A stretch of DNA of 64,000 nt from Ovis canadensis. Taxonomy: Eukaryota; Chordata; Mammalia; Artiodactyla; Bovidae. The notes under the pieces are model-generated. The model did no database searches. It worked only from the letters and a program-made list of their open reading frames with translations, and had not been told where the DNA came from. Where the stretch lies: positions 33,682,501 to 33,746,500 of the forward strand of contig NC_091251.1 in NCBI RefSeq assembly GCF_042477335.2. The letters run 5' to 3'. Within the stretch, counting starts at the first letter, position 1; each line of letters begins with the position of its first letter. Position numbers and translations under genes: made by a program. This document shows positions 38,061 to 49,262 of this stretch, in pieces.

Positions 38061-41029
38061 AAGACGGTGAACAAATAAGAGGAGGCTAAGGAAGAGGTGC
38101 CCGCCTTCTTTTCACCCCAGCTCTCAGGCCTAAGTCTGCATAAATGGGTGAGTTGAGAAAGCAGACACTGGAGGAAAGGACTGGAAGGCAGTTACCAGAA
38201 ATGCCTGTGAAACCTGAGGCGGAGAGAGGAGATACTGGGTCAGGGGCACACTCAGAGGCATCCAGGACTGATTCTAGGGGCTGATCTGGGGAGTCTGCAG
38301 AGATCCTGGGAGAAAACATGAATGAACAGCCTTAGAAGCCCAGGAGGAAGATATGGAGGAGGCTAGAGAAAGGAGGTGGTTTCCAGAAAAGGTTAAGAGT
38401 TGTTTCTAAAGACAGATTCGGAGATTTGAATTGGAAGTAGCATCCTTAACCCACCCCATTCCCAGTCATGAAACCACAATGGAATCTGCCATATGTAAAT
38501 AAATAAATATACACGCATGCATGCACACAAACATGCTAGCCACAGAGTTCATATCAATACAGACCCAAAATCTTGTCCAAATCTAGACAATTACAAGGAA
38601 TTCAGTGTTGGCCAAGTGGGCCAAAAGGCAGAAAGAAGCACAGACTTATATATGTAAGAAGCCCTATGCATTGCGTTGTTGGGAGTCTAGAGGTATAGAG
38701 TAAAACAGGAGATGGCAAGAGATGCGCAGCTCATCACAACTCTGAGATCTGTGAGCAGGCTGCTAAACACAGAAGCCGCAGAGGAAAAGGATGCACCCAA
38801 TCAGGAATTATAACCTGTGCCTGTGGTGAAGAGTCAAAAATGCCCTGAGTGGATCAAAGGAATCTAGGAAAGAAGCCCTGGAGGAAAGGCCACAAACTGG
38901 GAGCCCTGAGGGAGAGCCTGTCTGTAATAAGAATGGCCAGTGCAGCTGGAGAAGGGTCTGGCGGGCGGGGGCTGCCAGCGAGGACGGTGGCAGCTGGATG
39001 CACTGTCAGCCGCTGCCATGGACTTGGGCAGCTCATATTTTGCAGCAGGCGACAGGCTGTCGACACGGCGGTCCTTTACCTCACCGTTAGAAACTCATTT
39101 CATTGATTTTTCCATCTTTCTTCTCTGGCTTCTCAGTCATCCCACCACTCACTTTTCCAGAGCCCCTTGCCTCTCTGTGGAAAGCTCCAGGGGACTGCCT
39201 GCCCACCCCTCCTCCACCCTAGGCCAGTGAGATAGGGTGAAGGATTTAGAGGTGCCTTTCAGCACCCTGAGGTAATCCCATTGGCTCTCACTGCCCCCTC
39301 TTATAGGCACACGTGCAGACCAGGGCCTCTGTGTCCAGTTGTCTAGGGTACCCAGCTAAGGGGTTGACAGAGCCGAGATCCACCTGTTCTGTCACCAAGC
39401 CGTGCATACTTGCAAGAAGATACCTTTTCCTAATCTCTCCCAAGACAGCATGGCACCCCCTCAAAATCTCTCTTTCAAAGTCAAATGAGAGAATAGGAGC
39501 TGCCTCTGTACTGGGGCAGGAATACAAGGTTCCAGGTTGGGAATCACAGCAGGGCCATCCACTGGAACAGTGATGGCACTGAAGTAGCGCGTGGTTTCTG
39601 CAGAGAGAAGAGGGCATTCATATGCAATGTCTGGTCCTGGGTAGTGTGTGGAAGTGTGCAGTTGGAAGGGCAGGGGTGGGTGAAGAAATGTTTACTTCAT
39701 GTGTAGATATTTCCACCGTGCCTCCTCCAGTCACAGCCAGCTACCTTCAGTTTCTCCCTTTGGGGCTGGGACTGGGCTAAAGGTCAAGAGTCAATTGTCA
39801 GTCATTTGGCTTCTCAGTGGAGGAGGGCAGAGGGTGGGAGGGGAGTGTTAGTCTGTGTTTCCCTGAGGAACTGACGGGGTGAACACCATTTCCATCCTCA
39901 GATTTCTCATTCCCTGTTTTGTCGGTGACCCCTCCCACCCCCACCCCCTCCTGAGGCCCTCTGGCCCATCTTTCTCTGGACTTGGTAAGGTGGTTTCTCT
40001 GGGACCCTGTGTGTCTTGAGTCTCTGTGTCTGGATTCTGCTGCTTGCCTTGACTCAGGCTCCTGTCATCCTCTATCACAGTTGTCTTCCTTTCAATCCAG
40101 CCATTTCCACCTTCTGTATCACTTTTCTTGCTTGTACCGCAGGCTCCTCCTTCCTCCCATTCCCAGCGTCACCAGGCTATGTGGTCTTCAAACCTAGAGA
40201 TAAATCCCAGTGCTTTAGGGACAGGAGTGTGCTTGAGGTTAGGAAAAGGGAAGACTGAGGAAGGCCAAGACAGGGAGTCAGGGGAGGCAGGGCAGGGAAG
40301 AGTGGGAAAAGGGGAAACCGGCAGAATAGAACAGGAAAGGTAAAAAGGATGTGACTTGGAGCCAGGAGAGCCAGAGGGAAGGCCACAATTTAAATGAAAA
40401 AGGAGGGCGGTTGGCTGAGGCTGCGAGGACTGGGAAACGGAAGAGAAAAACCCGGAGCCTGACCCCCTGCAGAGAAATGAAGGCCGCGAGGAGGAGGGAG
40501 GCCGAGTGGCTGTGGGAGAGGCTTAAGGCGGAAAAGGCAGGCGGGCGGCTCGGCCTCCGCCTCAGTCCTGAGTTCAAGCCGTGCCGGCTCTGACCCTTGT
40601 GGGAGGAACTGAAGTGGCAAATTAACGACGATAATGAAGTCACTGCTCCTTGTTTGTCTTTGCAGGTTTCCCCTTGAGATTTGTCCTTTGGCCAGACGGG
40701 GCACCGTGGGGGAGGGGAGGGCCAGCAGCAGGGAAGGGCGGGGGAGGGGAGCGGAGAAGGGGACGGGGAGGTGGAGACGCAGCGGACAGACAGACCGGGG
40801 GGAGGCAGAGGGAGGGGTAAAGGGAGCCAGGAATGGAGGAGAGGAGGGCAGGGGAGGGAAGCGCGGAAAGATGGGAAGGGAAAGAACAATGGGGAAAGGG
40901 AGAGGGAAGCCTGGAAGGAGGAGCAGAGGCCGGGGAGGGAGAGGAGCGGTGGCAAGGGGAAATGGCGAGCCGGAGGGGAGGAACGTGGCCGGGGCTGTGG
41001 GAGCTGCAGCTGGCGGGGCTGGGGGCGGG

Positions 41030-41140
41030 GCCTCATCTCCATCTCTAATGGCTGTGAAATGAGGTTAGCTCCATTAGAGGCGGTGAGAGTGTAACGAGAT
41101 CACACTCATTAGGGCTGGGCCATCCCAGTAATTACCACCA
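41030..41140 (+). promoter_or_regulatory. Homeodomain-site cluster in ZFHX2 intron 1
   Basis: Within 110 bp are TCTAATGG (41044), CATTAGAGGCG (41072-41082), CTCATTAGGG (41105) and GTAATTAC (41128), following a G-rich block. The dense TAAT/ATTA cores suggest a homeodomain-bound element. Inference. Confidence 0.4.
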
Positions 41141-41392
41141 CCCCAAACACGCCCGCGCCAGCCGGGCCACCGCGCACAAACAGGCACGCGGCAGCACGCC
41201 CGCACAGGACACCCCCACCTTTGAACGGGAAACCCAGGGCCCCAGGGGGTGTAACCGAGAGCCTGGGGAGCCCTTTCGCTAACCCCGAAGAGGTGCCCGG
41301 ACAGGGCTATAGCCAGGCCCTCAGCCACACATAAGAGCAGAAAGCAGTAAACACACACACTCCCCAACTCAAGGAGTTAGGTAGGTGGATAA

Positions 41393-41575
41393 GCAATTAT
41401 CGTTCCCATTTATTGATCACATACAAAGTGCCAGTCTCAATAATGATCATCTCAATGGGCACAACTCTATAAGGAACTATTCCCCATTCTATTTATGAAG
41501 AAACAAGCTTTAAGCAACCCACCCTGAGGACATTTACACCATAGGGAACAGAACTAGAATTTGATTCCAGACAAT
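41393..41575 (-). repeat. MIR SINE fragment
   Basis: 'cccatttattgatcacatac', 'aaagtgccagtctcaataat' and 'ccccattctatttatgaaga' read as reverse MIR. Confidence 0.65.
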
Positions 41576-41614
41576 ACCATACCTTTTTTTTTTTTCTGAA
41601 GTTCATATACTATT

Positions 41615-41826
41615 GAGACTTCCCTGGTGGCTCAGACGGTAAAAGCGTCTGCCTACAATGCGGGAGACCCAGGTTCGATCCCTGGGTCGGGAAGATCCCC
41701 TGGAGAAGGAAATGGCACCCCACTCCAGTACTCTTGCCTGGAAAATGCCATGGACGGAGAAGCCTGGTAGGCTACAATCCATGGAGTTGCAGAGTGGGAC
41801 ACGACTGAATGACTTCACTTTCACTT
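41615..41826 (+). mobile_element. Bov-tA SINE with perfect target duplication
   Basis: Full tRNA-like head ('gacttccctggtggctcaga', 'gttcgatccctgggtcggga') plus Bov-A body. TTCATATACTATT flanks it at 41602-41614 and 41827-41839, a perfect 13-bp duplication. Low divergence suggests a fairly recent insertion. Confidence 0.95.
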
Positions 41827-42177
41827 TTCATATACTATTACGAATACACATGCGTAGACTTTCAGAATTTATCACAAATCTGTGGTAGCTATCTCCATTT
41901 CACCTCCAGTAGCCAGACAGACACAAACATGTACCCAGAATGGCCAGGGCCCCTGCACAGACAGCAGTGTGAATAGCACTTCCTGGAGGTGCACAAAGCA
42001 GTGGCCTGTTGTGGCCCATCTTACTGTAACAACTGGGAGAAGGCCCTGACAAGCTCAAAGAGTGTGACAGCACGTATGCTCAAGGCAACACACACCAGGG
42101 CAGAGTAGCACACTCAGACTCAATGATCTCATTCAAAATACTTAGCAGCCCAAGCTTAAAGGCTTACAGTTAACTTG

Positions 42178-42400
42178 AGAGCAGAGTGCTGGAGCCAGGC
42201 TACCTGAGGCCAACCTCTATTTTCCAAGTAAGAGACCTTGAAAATTACATAACCCGTCTAAGTCTGCTGCCATGTTTGTAAATGGGAATGACTAGCGGTA
42301 TCTATTTTATCAGAGTGTAGTGGCAGATTAGGTGACGTGATGCTTCCAGAGGGCTCAGCACAGTGCCTGACACATGATAAACATTATTTTTTTATATCAT
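42178..42400 (+). repeat. MIR SINE
   Basis: 'gagtgctggagccaggctac', 'aaattacataacccgtctaa', 'catgtttgtaaatgggaatg', 'agcacagtgcctgacacatg'. Confidence 0.75.
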
Positions 42401-43796
42401 GATAAACATGATATTATTGTTGTTGTTTTAATAGTATTTAAATAGTCATTACCATCACAAGGGTTCATGAGAATCAAAGAACGAGAAGGATTTTATATAC
42501 ACAGCCATTTACAATGGTATCCTTCCAAATAATTCTAGAAGAATTGCATGTAATTCTGTTCAAGCTCAGGGAGATCAAAGATCTTTCACAGAGGTCCCCC
42601 GTGTGAGGATCAGACAGGATCCGGAATCTGAATTCAAGGGTGCAGCCCCGAAGAAGAGTTCAGAGCTGACTTGGTGAGGTTATCTAAACCTGGGTCTCTC
42701 CAGTGCACCTGAAGACTGCACAGCTCCGCACTGCTCTCCTCACACCTGCAGCGTCATTGAGGGAGACACACTGGCAAGAGGCTCCTGTTCTCTCTGGGAC
42801 ATCCTCAACTCCAGCAGCCGGCACACTGCGGCACATCTCAGCAAAGTGACGCAAGTGTGCACGGATGTCCCTCTCCACTCGTGGTTTTAATCCGTAGCTT
42901 CCCTTTTAGCCCCGTCTCCTCCCTCCCCCATCTTCTTCTTCTCAGCCTCTCCTTTCTCCTCACACCCCACCCAGTTCCCTTCTGCCCACCTTCAGCATCT
43001 TGCAAAATGTAAGAGATAACCTCTTTGCTCCATCCTTCTCACTGGGGACAGGCCCCTGCCCAGTATGATGCCAAAGCTGGGAGGTCTTGAGACTCGGGTT
43101 GCAGCCTTTACCTGTGCAGATCAAGACCCAACTCCCTGCCCCATTCCCTACCTCTCCCTCTCTTTTCCCTCCTTCCTCTTCTCTGCCTTGGCTGTCCCTT
43201 TCTTCACTCTCTCTGATACTCCTTTCCCTGCCTGCCTCAATCCCTGCCATTCTTATTTTCTCTCTTTTGGACAAAACTTCTCTTGCACAAAGTAAGCATT
43301 CCCTAAATGTTGGGGTGCCGGGGAGAGATCTAAAAGAGATAGGTAGAATTAAAATGGAGGAATAGGAGTACCTTTTTTGTTGTTGTTGTTTTCTTTTAAA
43401 TATAGAAGGTAAGCTTTAGAGACAGAGGCAGTGATAATTTTAATGCAGGGAGAAGACATAAGAGATTTGATCCAAGTGTGAACCTGGGCAGAGCTTCCAG
43501 TCTCTGGTCAGGGATAATGGGGTGTATCTAGACCCAGCCATCAAGAGGGCCTGTGAGAAATGAACACTGCTGCTGGGCCGACTAGATTGAAACCCTGCTC
43601 ACCAAAGACTCTGCCCTCAGTTAAAGGGCAAGATGAGAGGAAGAGGCCAGGTCAAGAAGGGGCAAGGCCAAAGGAAAACACTGGCCTAGCTGCACACATC
43701 TTGCCCAGCTCTTCGGGGAGAGGTGGGGTGGGATGGCGGGCAGTGCAGGGAGAGCCAGAGAGAAGGAAAGGAACTGACCTGAAGGGCACCAGTACG

Positions 43797-44070
43797 GGCA
43801 CTTTTCACGTTACCTGCACTAGTCTTCACAAAAGCCAGGTGAGGATAGCTGTGTGGTCCTGCAGATGCACTGGAGAGACCCAGGCTCAGCAAAGGACACG
43901 AGGCCAGCTCTAGACCCTTCTGTGTGAGCACTCTAGAGGGCCAGGGAGTTTCCAGGTGAGGAAGCAGACTGGATAAGTAACTTACCAAGGTTACACGGCT
44001 GGTGAGTGGGGGCAGCCAGGACTGAACCTGGGTCTGCATGAATCCTTAGCCCCTGTTCTTCCACTGCCTT
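43797..44070 (-). repeat. MIR SINE, diverged
   Basis: 'ggtgaggaagcagactggat', 'aacttaccaaggttacacgg', 'aggactgaacctgggtctgc' read as reverse MIR. The left part is poorly matched and its limit uncertain. Confidence 0.6.
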
Positions 44071-45359
44071 AGAAAAGATAGCTCATCTGGTTAGAATTTA
44101 TTTGCTCTTGGTACCAACTGATCCCTCTAAGGTGGGCACACAGACTCCCATCTTCCCCTTCCCTCTGTGGCTGCCTCTTGAAAGCAACAGGTTGAAACCA
44201 AAAGGAGAGAACGGCGGGGCAAAGTGAGTATGGAGGGGGCAGCCTGGAGTCAGGGGTTTCGGAGAAAGAAAAGGAAAGTTCCCCAAGACGGGCTCCAAGG
44301 AAAGAGAATAGATGGAACAATTGAAAAGTTGGCAAACAAGTCTAGAGGGCTCTGACTGGAAATCACTGTATGCAAATTGTAAGCAAATATGTCTGGTGCC
44401 CTCTGGCTGACTTTGCTGGGAAAGACTTTGCCCTGCCAGTGGATCTGAAGAAGTGAGGAGAGGAGGCTTTGTTTTTAAAAGGAGGGGAGCTGGGAGGAGA
44501 AAGCCACTCTTTCACCAGGCAGGCCTGTCCCCTCCTCAGTGATGTTCCCTTTGTAGCCACTAGGGGGCACTCCTGTTGCTTTCCCGCTCCGGCTCCGTCC
44601 AAGATGGGAGGGGGCTCCAGCTCCAGAGGGAGCGCCCCTGGCCAGCCTGGCGCCACGCCTCTTGGTGAGGGGCACATTCTTTCCTCAGGCCTCACTTTTT
44701 TGCTCTTTTCTTTGCCCTTGTCCCTTTGGCTTCTGTAATTCTCAAGATTCTGAAGTCTGTTCTGCCAAGTGTGGTCTCAGAGACCCCTTTGCAGTTTTCC
44801 ACTTCACATCCAAGCCTTTCTGTCACTCTCGTAACATCTTCAGTAGCTCTCAGGTCCTACAGGCTGTACTGAAGGTTCCTGGAAGTTCCCTGGCTTCTTC
44901 CTGTTCTAAGTACAGTGTATCTGCCTCCCTGAACAGTGAGGGCATATCAAGAAGTAGGAATTCTTGTCCAGCTTTTTACAGGTTGCTTCTCAGCCCTCCT
45001 CCCGTTGAGGAATATCTGTTCAGAGATTCTCATGATGGGGCACCTAGCAGCACCCCCACCCCCAAAATTTGAAAGCACTCCATCCTTTCCTTCTCACCTT
45101 GAGGAACAGCCAGGGACCGGGGTCTGCACCGAGGAAGAGAGAGGCAATACCAAAACCAATCTCTTCTGTCCCCCACAGCTTCCTCTCCATCTTCCCCTCT
45201 CTCCCCACCCTGTGAGGGAAGGGAGCGTTAGGGAAGGAGATGGAATGGAGGGGCAGCGAGGGGGCTCTGGAGACTGAGGGCCATTTTGGAGCTGGAAGAT
45301 TCATCTCTGGGGATGACTACACCCTCAGAACTCTCCACCCTCCCTTGGCTCCAGGCCTG

Positions 45360-45500
45360 CCTCCTCCCATCCCCCTCGGTGGCAGCAGCCTTGTAATTTA
45401 AAGCTCTCTCTGTCGCCTCTAATGTGATCCTCTCGTTTTATTGACTCTCTCTGCCGTCTGTGGCGCCCCTTCACATCAATCTCTGCTCTAATCACACCGC
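45360..45500 (+). promoter_or_regulatory. Second homeodomain-site cluster in ZFHX2 intron 1
   Basis: TGTAATTTAAAG (45392), CGCCTCTAATG (45414-45424), TTTTATTGAC (about 45436) and CTCTAATCACAC (45486) lie together. The 11-mer at 45414 is the exact reverse complement of CATTAGAGGCG at 41072-41082. Inference. Confidence 0.35.
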
Positions 45501-45816
45501 CGCCACCGCCTGCTCTGTCTCCCCTAACCCCTCTCCTTAGGGCCCCCGGCCCTTGCCTCTACCCAGGCCCTTCCTTTTGACTGCCCCCAGTTCCACCCTG
45601 CACCTGATGTGCCCTCTTCCTCCTTCCGTCCTCCACACACAGGAATGCCAAGACCTTGGAGGGCTTGCCTTCTCCCTAGCCCCATAGATGTACCCTGAGG
45701 GAGAGGAGAGGCCCTTAGGGAAAGCCTGAAGCCACAGCAGGGATGGTCGTGGTCTGAGGGAGAACAGGACTCTGGTCCTGGGGTGGTGAGTGGGGACCTG
45801 TTATCTGGTTCCATAC

Positions 45817-45871
45817 TGCAGTCCATGGGCTCGCAAAGAGTCAGACACGACTTAGAGACTGAACAGCATCT
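45817..45871 (+). mobile_element. Bov-A tail fragment
   Basis: 'tgcagtccatgggctcgcaa' and 'agagtcagacacgacttaga' are the 3' end of a Bov-tA/BOV-A2 element, 5'-truncated. Confidence 0.85.
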
Positions 45872-46689
45872 CCAGAAGGAGGGGAAAACTGAGGTCAAGA
45901 TAGGAAGGGCAAAGAAAGGGACACAGATTCAGAGCGGGGCAGAAGAAAGGATTGAGGCGGAGGAAAATGGAAGGAGGGGGAAAAGTGAAAAAAATAATTG
46001 CTGCAGTTAAAGGTTTGTAATAAATAGTGGGTGATGGGAGAAGCACAGAGAAGAAAGGGGGAGAAGGGAGTGGGGGGGGGCAGAGATGCACTGAGGCAGA
46101 GATAAATTTGCAATTGAAATTCTTTCCTGTTGAGGAGGAGGGGGAGGTGGGGAAGAGATTTGCAATTTTAAACAGCTGCAGACCTACCCTCCCTCCGCTG
46201 ATCCAGGTCTCACCCACTAGCTAGCCCAAAGCTAAGCTCCTTTGGTTTCTAGCTGGGAATGAGCTGTCTTTTTTCTGTCCTGGGAAGTAGAAGCTTGGAG
46301 AGAAGATTTGGGGCTTAGGCCCTCGTAGCCCTCCTCTGCAGTGTGATATAGAGTTGTGCGTCTGGGGCTAGGGAGAATTTGCTGATGGATGTGAGGTGGG
46401 CCAGCAGGGACGCGGCACCCACCAGGTTCAGCCCCCAGCGTCTTTTGCCAGGCCTCAGTTCTTACTAGCAGGTGAGCCCCATTATGGGGGTGACAGTGGA
46501 ATATCAGGCCCTCCAGCCCAGCACATGCATCCCCCCACTTCCCTCTGCTCCCCAATGATTCCATAGGAGGAATGCCTGTATCCCACAACTTCAAGGCTTC
46601 TGCTTTCTGGTTATCTAAGATAACACCCCGCCCCTACTTCCAGTTCCTTTCCTTCCCTGTTAGTTCTCCACCCCCCCCTACCCCCCATC

Positions 46690-46760
46690 CTTGGCCCAGG
46701 TGCTGATTTGCATTTTCATTAGCATGCAGAGCCAGCCCCACGCGGGGCTCCTTAATGGCC
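46690..46760 (+). promoter_or_regulatory. Octamer/homeodomain composite site
   Basis: ATTTGCAT (46706-46713), a perfect POU octamer, is followed directly by TTTCATTAGCATGC (46714-46727) and then CCTTAATGG (about 46750). The tight spacing is typical of POU/homeodomain enhancers. Inference. Confidence 0.4.
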
Positions 46761-47271
46761 CCTTCCCTGACTTCATGCCTGGCTGGTCCCCGAGGAGGAG
46801 GAGGAAAGTGGGAATGGAGGCTTCCAGGCTGACTGGGGCCAGATGGAGGACCCATTCCAAATCAAGGAATCTGAAGGTGAGGGTAAGAAGTGGTCCGAGC
46901 AGGGAGAAGCCCCACCAGCCCCACCACTTCCTGGAAACACTCTGGCCTGAGCACTAAAGGTTTAATCATTAGGGACCTGCTAATATTACACACTGAAGAG
47001 GAGTTAGGACACGTGGGACACTGGAAGAGGTATGGGAAGGTGAGGCGTGGGAAACTGGAGGGTTAAGAGGGGGAGGGAACCAAGATTAAAAAGGTTGGGA
47101 GCAGCATGCAGGGCTGAGTAGTGTTAATCAGCTGGAGGGTGCTCAGGAATCCTGGTTTCTAGACTTGGAGGCTCATTTTGCCAGTACTCTGTCTGAGGGC
47201 CAGTCCCGGTAGAGGGCGGAGCCCAGGCCACAGCTTTGGGGTCTAGCTCTGCGCCCACCAGTCCTTTTCTA

Positions 47272-47435
47272 GTTTTACCTTGGAACTTCGTGACAGTCAG
47301 CAGCTCATTCAGCCTCTCTTTCTTGGTTGCCTCATCCATAAAATAAGGTTGTTGTGAAGTTAAATAAGATAATTGATTAATGTATTTAACAGTGCAGGGA
47401 CCATAGTATATGTACCTTGACAGCTTAATATTATT
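47272..47435 (+). repeat. MIR SINE
   Basis: 'agctcattcagcctctcttt', 'tgcctcatccataaaataag', 'gttgttgtgaagttaaataa', 'aacagtgcagggaccatagt'. Confidence 0.7.
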
Positions 47436-47649
47436 ACTGTTATTTTTTTTTTAATCTCTGGGGAGGAGGAGGCGTTTGTCTTTCAACTGGCCAACAAGCT
47501 CCCACCTGTGACCAGAGGTGGAACTGGAAGGCATCTGAGAGGAGCATGGTGTCTTGGGCCAGAGGAAATTCACTATGGCCTCTCTGGCAAGAGGATCTTG
47601 ACTTAGGGAAATTACCTCTTCAGGGTGTAGACAATCTGAGGGTCTTTTC

Positions 47650-48180
47650 CAGAGCTTATCTACTCAGCAGATATGTATGAATATGTGGCAGGCATCTTTC
47701 TTGGTACCCATGATGGAACAATCAATAAAGCAGAGTCTCTGCTCTCATGGAACTTAGTTTCTAGAAGGGAAAAATAAGGAAACCAGGAAATATCAGGTAG
47801 TGATAGATCTCTGGAGAAAACAGACCCCCCCAGGCTGTGTTAGCTTCTGTACAGAGGGGAGGCCTGTTGGAAGAGGTGCTGTTTAAGCAGACATGACAAG
47901 CAGCCATGGGCAGAGACTGGGGGAGGAGCACGGCGGGCAGAGTCGACAGCTCCGGCCAGCCGCTACGGTGGGAATGAACTTGCCGGGTTTGAGGAGCCAA
48001 GAACATCAGTGGGCTGGCGTTGGCCAGCCAGGTGGGTGGAGAGTATTAAAGATGTGCTGGAAGTAGGCAGGTGCCAGATCAAATAGGCCTTTTTGTAGAT
48101 CAGGAGTGGTGTTTGGGTTTTATTCACAGTGCAGTGAGAAATCACTGATGGGCTGTAAGAATATAGTATGGTTTACATTT
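47650..48180 (-). repeat. L2 LINE 3' region
   Basis: Reads as reverse L2: 'ctctgctctcatggaactta', 'ggtagtgatagatctctgga', 'ccagatcaaataggcctttt', 'gtttgggttttattcacagt'. One of the longer L2 remnants in the window. Confidence 0.65.
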
Positions 48181-48284
48181 TGAAAGGTGATTATAATGTC
48201 TGAATTTTGCTTTTAAACAATACAGGGAAAGGGGAAGGGCCTGATGATACAGATGAAACAAGACTGGCCCCGAGTTAACAAGAC

Positions 48285-48450
48285 CCTAATGTGTAGCACA
48301 GGGAACTATATTCAGTATCCTGTGATAAACCATAATGGAAGAGAGTATAAAGAAAGAATGTATGTGTATATTTAACTGGGTAACTTTGCTGTACATCAGA
48401 GATTAACTCAACATTGTAAATCAACTATACTTCAGTTAAAAACAAAAACA
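48285..48450 (+). mobile_element. Ruminant L1 3' end
   Basis: 'cagggaactatattcagtat', 'cctgtgataaaccataatgg', 'gtaaatcaactatacttcag' and an A-rich (AAAAC)n tail. 5'-truncated. Confidence 0.8.
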
Positions 48451-48456
48451 AAACAG

Positions 48457-48592
48457 GGACTTCCCTGGTGGTCCAGTGGCTAAGATTGCGGACTCCCAAT
48501 GCAGGGGGCCCAGCTTCGATCCCTGGTCAGGGAACTAGATCCTGCATGCAGCAGCTAAGAGCTGATGCAGCCAAATAAATAGATTTGTAAAA
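48457..48592 (+). mobile_element. CHR-type SINE
   Basis: 'gggacttccctggtggtcca', 'cttcgatccctggtcaggga', 'actagatcctgcatgcagca', AT-rich tail. Sits in or after the A-rich tail of the L1 on its left. Confidence 0.88.
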
Positions 48593-48599
48593 ACCCACA

Positions 48600-49213
48600 C
48601 TGGCCCAAGTTTGGAGACCGTTGAAGCTGGGTGATCAGTAAAAACAAAGGGATCCCTTATATTTGGCCTATCTTTATCTATGTTTGGCATTTGTCATAAT
48701 TGAGATAATTAAATGAATAATTAAATAAATAATTAGATGAAAGGTCATTCTGAGTGGAAGGAGGGGCTGTAGTGGAAATGGAGGTCAACGTGGAGTCTCT
48801 TGCACTAGTTCAGGAAAGAGACAGCTGTGGCTTTGGCCAAGGTGGTGCTCGTGGGGAGGATGAATGGAGAGGACTGAGAAGCTCACTTGAGAGGTTACTG
48901 TCGAATGGCCTGCCTGCAGGCGGGGCTGAGAGGAAACTTTGGGTTTTTAGCATAAGCAACCAGATAAATGGTGGTACCAATGTTTGAGACAGGAGAGGTA
49001 GAGAGTAACAAGTTCTGGGCAGAAGTAGAGTTCTGACCTTGGACATGTTGAGTCTGAAGTCTGTTGGACACTAACGGCAGATGGGAGCTTGAATGGTGCC
49101 GAGGGAAGAGGGTGGGCCTGGGGAAGAGGGTGGGCCTGGAGGACCGGGAGAGTCGGCTGCCCGGCCGGCGCCTCCCCGGCCGCCTCACGCCCGCCCCCCC
49201 TGTCTCCCCGCAG
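48600..49213 (+). other. ZFHX2: End of ZFHX2 intron 1, no gene recognised
   Basis: An old L1M-like tail ('ccgttgaagctgggtgatca', 48623-48710) is followed by unique sequence that becomes GC-rich before the acceptor CTCCCCGCAG at 49213. Confidence 0.5.
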
Positions 49214-49262
49214 GCTCCTGGCTGCCGCGCTGAGATGAGCCCCCAGCTCTCCTCCGTCCGCC

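Larger units (their letters stand above)
35007..49213 (+). other. ZFHX2: ZFHX2 first intron (14.2 kb)
   Basis: No second gene was recognised. The left half (35.0-41.3 kb) lacks young SINEs. It holds a purine-rich run at 36.5-37.2 kb, a CRE/X-box cluster near 37.35 kb, and a GC- and purine-rich block at 40.4-41.0 kb. The right half carries MIR, L2, L1 and ruminant SINE copies listed separately, with candidate regulatory clusters at 41.0, 45.4 and 46.7 kb. Confidence 0.6.

Noticed and set aside
39257-39275. REST/NRSF (RE1) element
   Set aside because: Only the left half-site (TTCAGCACC) is present; the right half GGACAGCGCC is missing.
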